Origin: Azospirillum sp. TSA2s
GTDB taxonomy: Bacteria > Pseudomonadota > Alphaproteobacteria > Azospirillales > Azospirillaceae
Assembly (NCBI RefSeq): GCF_004923315.1
Contig: NZ_CP039649.1
Coordinates: 248,001 to 312,000, forward strand
Length of the DNA: 64,000 bases
Direction of reading: 5' to 3'
A program made the position numbers and the translations under genes. Under the pieces are notes generated by a model. It saw only the letters and a program-made list of their open reading frames with translations. It was not told the origin of the DNA and searched no databases. Position 1 is the first letter of the stretch. Each line of letters begins with the position of its first letter. Positions 61,303 through 64,000 of this stretch are shown here, in pieces.

Positions 61303-63594
61303 ATGACCGTCATCGCCGTCCTGCCGAATTCGGTGTCGATCGCCCCCGCCCAACGTCTGGCGCTGGGCCGCCGCTTCCTCCTCGTCTCCTGGACGATGGA
61401 CGGGAAGGCGGACGGCACGACCGACCCTGTCGGTTCGATCACGCCGAGCGTCGACAGCGAGCCGGTGCGTCCGCCCTTCACCACGCTGACCGTCGAGACC
61501 GGCTGGGGCGGGCGGCGTGTTTTGTCGATCCTGCCGGCACCGCGTGACCCGCGGATGCCCATCCATTTCATCGCCAACAACCGCGTGATCGCCGAGCTTC
61601 GCACCGAATCCGGCGCCGCCGATCTGGACCCCACCGGGCTGCTCGGCAGTCTGGACGGTGCGGCCCGGCTGCGGGTGTTGCGCTTCCTGTTCGACTTTGC
61701 CTGCTCCACTCCGACCCTTCGTCGCGATGCGGCCTTCGCAGCATTGTGCCGCCGGCTGGTGCTGGACCGTGCAGTGGAGCCGGCCGATCTGGCGGTCCGC
61801 GCGACGGCGGGCGGTGGACTTCTGCTATGTGCCGGCGCGCTGTCCGGTCGCTTCGGCGCCATCAGCGGTCTGGTCGTGCTGTCGCCGAACGGGCTGGCGC
61901 GGGCGCCCTTCGATGCCTGCATCGGTGCCGATCCGGCGGGGAAGGGGCGCATCGCCTTCGACCTGCTGATCGACCGTGGGCTGTGCGCGCCGGGCAACCT
62001 GCTGGTGGTGCTGGGCGCCAACGGCGTCGCCTGCCGCCGCTTCCCCGAGGAGTCGGTCGGCCTGCCGACCCTGACCGACCGGCTGAACGCCCGTCCCGAC
62101 ACGCCGGCCACCCTTCGCCATTATCTGTTGACCAGCCTTGCCCAACGCGGCCGAAGCGATGCGTCCGCCGCATCGGCGGTCAGCGAGCTGCAGGCGCTGG
62201 CCCCGCTGCCGCGCCGGCAGGCCGCCGACGCCAAGCGGCCGATCGGCGCCTCGCTCGACCTCGCGGTTCCCACCTGGGACGGTGGGCTGTTCCTCGCCGG
62301 CTGGCTGCATGATCCGCATGGTCTGGCGTCGGAGTTGGTGGTGCGCACTCCCTTCGGCGGCGAACGCCGTGTGGAGCGCTTCGGCAACCGCTTTCCGCGC
62401 GAGGATGTGGCCAAGCTCTACGGCGCCAACGGCATCGACCGCAGCGGCTTCGTCCTGCATCTGCCCGGCAATCCGGAACCGGCGGAGGCGCTTCAGGTGA
62501 CGGCGGAGCTTCGGCTGGCGTCGGGCGGCGCCCTGCGCCTCGTCCCGCCGCCGCGGCCGCGCGCCCATGCCGACGCCCGTGCCGCCGTGCTGGGCAGCCT
62601 GCCGCCGCGCTTCGCCACGCCGGAGTTGCTGGAGGCCGTCATCGGCCCGGCCGTCGCCCCGCTGCACGCCGCCCATCTCGCCACCCGTGGCGAACCGGAA
62701 CTGGTCGTCTACGGCGAGCGCAAGTCCAAACCCGCGGTATCGGTCATCATCCCGCTCTACCGCACGCTGGAATTCCTGCGCTTCCAGATCGCTTGCTTCG
62801 CCACCGACCTGGCGATGGCCGATGCCGAACTGGTCTTCGTGCTCGACAGCCCGGAGCAGCGCGACGAGGTGGTGCATCTGCTGCGCGGCTTCCATGGCCT
62901 CTACGGGCTGCCGATGCTGCTGCTGGTGCAGAGCGCCAATTACGGTTATTCGGCCGCCAACAACGCCGGCGTCGCGGTCGCCCGCGGCAACCGCCTGCTG
63001 TTCCTGAACTCCGACGTGGTGCCCGACCGCGCCGGCTGGCTGCCGCAGTTGATCGCGGCGCTGGAGGAGCGTCCCGGCATCGGCGCCGTCGGGCCGAAGC
63101 TGCTGTTCGACGACGACAGTCTCCAGCATGCCGGCCTCTATTTCGACCGCGACCTGCAGGGCGCCTGGTACAACCATCATTACTTCAAGGGCCTGCCGCG
63201 CGACTTCGCCGCCGCCTGCCGTCCGCGCTCGGTGCCCGGCGTTACCGGCGCCTGCCTGCTGACCACGCGCGCCGCCTACACCGCCGCCGGCGGCTTCTGC
63301 GAGGACTACATCATCGGCGACTTCGAGGATTCGGACCTGTGCCTGCGCATCCGCGGCCATGGTCTCGACATCCGCTATGCCCCGTCGGTCGAGCTGTACC
63401 ATCTGGAGCGCCGCTCCATCGGCCGGCACCAGGGCTACACCCGCGGGGTCGCCTCCGAATACAACCGCTGGCTCCATGGCCGCCGCTGGGCCGACCGCAT
63501 GGACGAGCTGATGGCGCGCGACTGGTGCGCCGACGACGAGGTGCGGTCCTCCAAGGCCGGCCGCACCCGCAAGACAGCACAGGTGACTCGATGA
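61303..63594 (+). CDS. Two-part glycosyltransferase with C-terminal GT2 domain
   Basis: A 763-residue cytoplasmic protein. The C-terminal part (about 480-740) is a GT2 family GT-A domain: KPAVSVIIPLYRTLEFLRFQ, QSANYGYSAANNAGVAVARG, LFLNSDVVPDRAGWLPQL (the acidic metal site) and GACLLTTRAAYTAAGGFCED. The N-terminal 440 residues include a possible beta-rich carbohydrate-associated region (SLDLAVPTWDGGLFLAGWLH), otherwise unrecognised. The ATG at 61303 has only a weak CCGGAA site. It overlaps the methyltransferase start by four bases. It probably decorates a surface glycan or the RTX protein; that is inference. Confidence 0.82.
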   Translation: MTVIAVLPNSVSIAPAQRLALGRRFLLVSWTMDGKADGTTDPVGSITPSVDSEPVRPPFTTLTVETGWGGRRVLSILPAPRDPRMPIHFIANNRVIAELRTESGAADLDPTGLLGSLDGAARLRVLRFLFDFACSTPTLRRDAAFAALCRRLVLDRAVEPADLAVRATAGGGLLLCAGALSGRFGAISGLVVLSPNGLARAPFDACIGADPAGKGRIAFDLLIDRGLCAPGNLLVVLGANGVACRRFPEESVGLPTLTDRLNARPDTPATLRHYLLTSLAQRGRSDASAASAVSELQALAPLPRRQAADAKRPIGASLDLAVPTWDGGLFLAGWLHDPHGLASELVVRTPFGGERRVERFGNRFPREDVAKLYGANGIDRSGFVLHLPGNPEPAEALQVTAELRLASGGALRLVPPPRPRAHADARAAVLGSLPPRFATPELLEAVIGPAVAPLHAAHLATRGEPELVVYGERKSKPAVSVIIPLYRTLEFLRFQIACFATDLAMADAELVFVLDSPEQRDEVVHLLRGFHGLYGLPMLLLVQSANYGYSAANNAGVAVARGNRLLFLNSDVVPDRAGWLPQLIAALEERPGIGAVGPKLLFDDDSLQHAGLYFDRDLQGAWYNHHYFKGLPRDFAAACRPRSVPGVTGACLLTTRAAYTAAGGFCEDYIIGDFEDSDLCLRIRGHGLDIRYAPSVELYHLERRSIGRHQGYTRGVASEYNRWLHGRRWADRMDELMARDWCADDEVRSSKAGRTRKTAQVTR

Positions 63595-64000
63595 ACGCGA
63601 TCGTGCCGACTCCGCAGCTTGCCGTCCTGCGCCGCCAGACCGATCCGCGGCTGGAATGGCTCTGCGCCCAGATCGCGCGCAACCGCTTCCTGCCGGTGCC
63701 GCCGCCGGAGCTGCATTTCATCGGCGACGGCGATTTCCGCGCCATCGGGGCGGAGTTCCTGCGCCATTTCGTCCGGCTGGGCGGCCTGCGTCCCGACCAC
63801 AAGGTGCTGGAGATCGGCTGCGGCGTCGGCCGCATGGCGCTGCCGCTGACCCAGTATCTGAACTCGTCCTACGATGGCATCGACATCGTGCTGGACGGCA
63901 TCCGTTGGTGCGCCTCGACCATCACGCCGGCCTATCCGGAGTTCCGCTTCCACCATCTCGATGTCGCCAACGGCCTCTACAATCCCGACGGCCGGATCGA
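63591..64000 (+). CDS. SAM-dependent methyltransferase (3' end outside window)
   Basis: The first 136 codons of a class I methyltransferase. The SAM-binding motif is VLEIGCGVGRMALPLTQYL, followed by YDGIDIVLDGIRWCASTITP. It starts with ATG 63591 inside the stop codon of the glycosyltransferase gene, so the two are coupled and probably modify the same surface glycan. The end of the gene lies beyond the window. Confidence 0.85.
   Translation, partial: MNAIVPTPQLAVLRRQTDPRLEWLCAQIARNRFLPVPPPELHFIGDGDFRAIGAEFLRHFVRLGGLRPDHKVLEIGCGVGRMALPLTQYLNSSYDGIDIVLDGIRWCASTITPAYPEFRFHHLDVANGLYNPDGRI

Overview
The window is typical of a high-GC, multi-chromosome alphaproteobacterium of the Rhodospirillales, most like Azospirillum. 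Supporting signs are a Wsp/Che3-type chemosensory operon, many hybrid histidine kinases, the N-acetylglutaminylglutamine amide (NAGGN) osmolyte operon, DUF2336 and DUF1636 proteins, sigma-54 type promoters, and dispersed G/C-rich palindromic repeats between genes. Species assignment is inference from gene content. No rRNA, tRNA or CRISPR array was seen.

Layout. 1-2.9 kb: 5' part of fliF (minus strand) with a -24/-12 promoter and a loopless palindrome upstream, an XRE regulator and an HD hydrolase. 3-14.4 kb: a LOV-like PAS hybrid kinase whose C-terminus runs into repeats, a receiver protein, ExoD, a CNNM/CorC membrane protein, two small proteins, a histidine kinase fused to an NCS1-type permease with its LuxR-type response regulator, and a MaoC hydratase. 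14.5-25.1 kb: a chemosensory operon (cheW-cheR-cheW-mcp-cheA/REC-cheB-REC/REC-hybrid kinase) of the alternative-cellular-function type. 25.2-31.8 kb: the NAGGN operon (asnO, ngg, M42 peptidase) and a cyclic-nucleotide-type MscS channel. 31.9-37.1 kb: a BLUF photoreceptor, a GFA/CENP-V protein and a PaoABC-like molybdenum hydroxylase. 37.1-39.3 kb: a repeat-rich island with a MITE-like element, a putative 48-residue membrane protein and an intact IS4-family element inside a REP palindrome. 39.4-45.8 kb: a TctDE-like two-component system divergent from an Fbp/Afu-type ABC importer. 46-53.2 kb: a nucleotidyltransferase/metallophosphoesterase pair, a glycosyltransferase, an HTH protein, L-lactate dehydrogenase, a small basic protein and a NIT-ANTAR antiterminator behind a -24/-12 promoter. 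53.2-56.1 kb: DUF2336, a MarR-type regulator and galE. 56.6-64 kb: a type I secretion ABC/MFP pair, a pure RTX-repeat protein after a long AT-rich leader, a two-part glycosyltransferase and the start of a methyltransferase.

The genes point to environmental sensing: two flavin-type photosensor folds (one apparently without its photochemical residues), osmoprotection, nitrate and solute sensing, motility and cell-surface building. A second theme is repeat biology. At least four palindromic repeat families occur, some inside operons at points where expression usually steps down. One element with terminal inverted repeats sits twice inside hairpins of another family, and an IS has landed in a REP loop. 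Stems of the best-covered family differ between copies by paired changes, which suggests selection on RNA or DNA structure.
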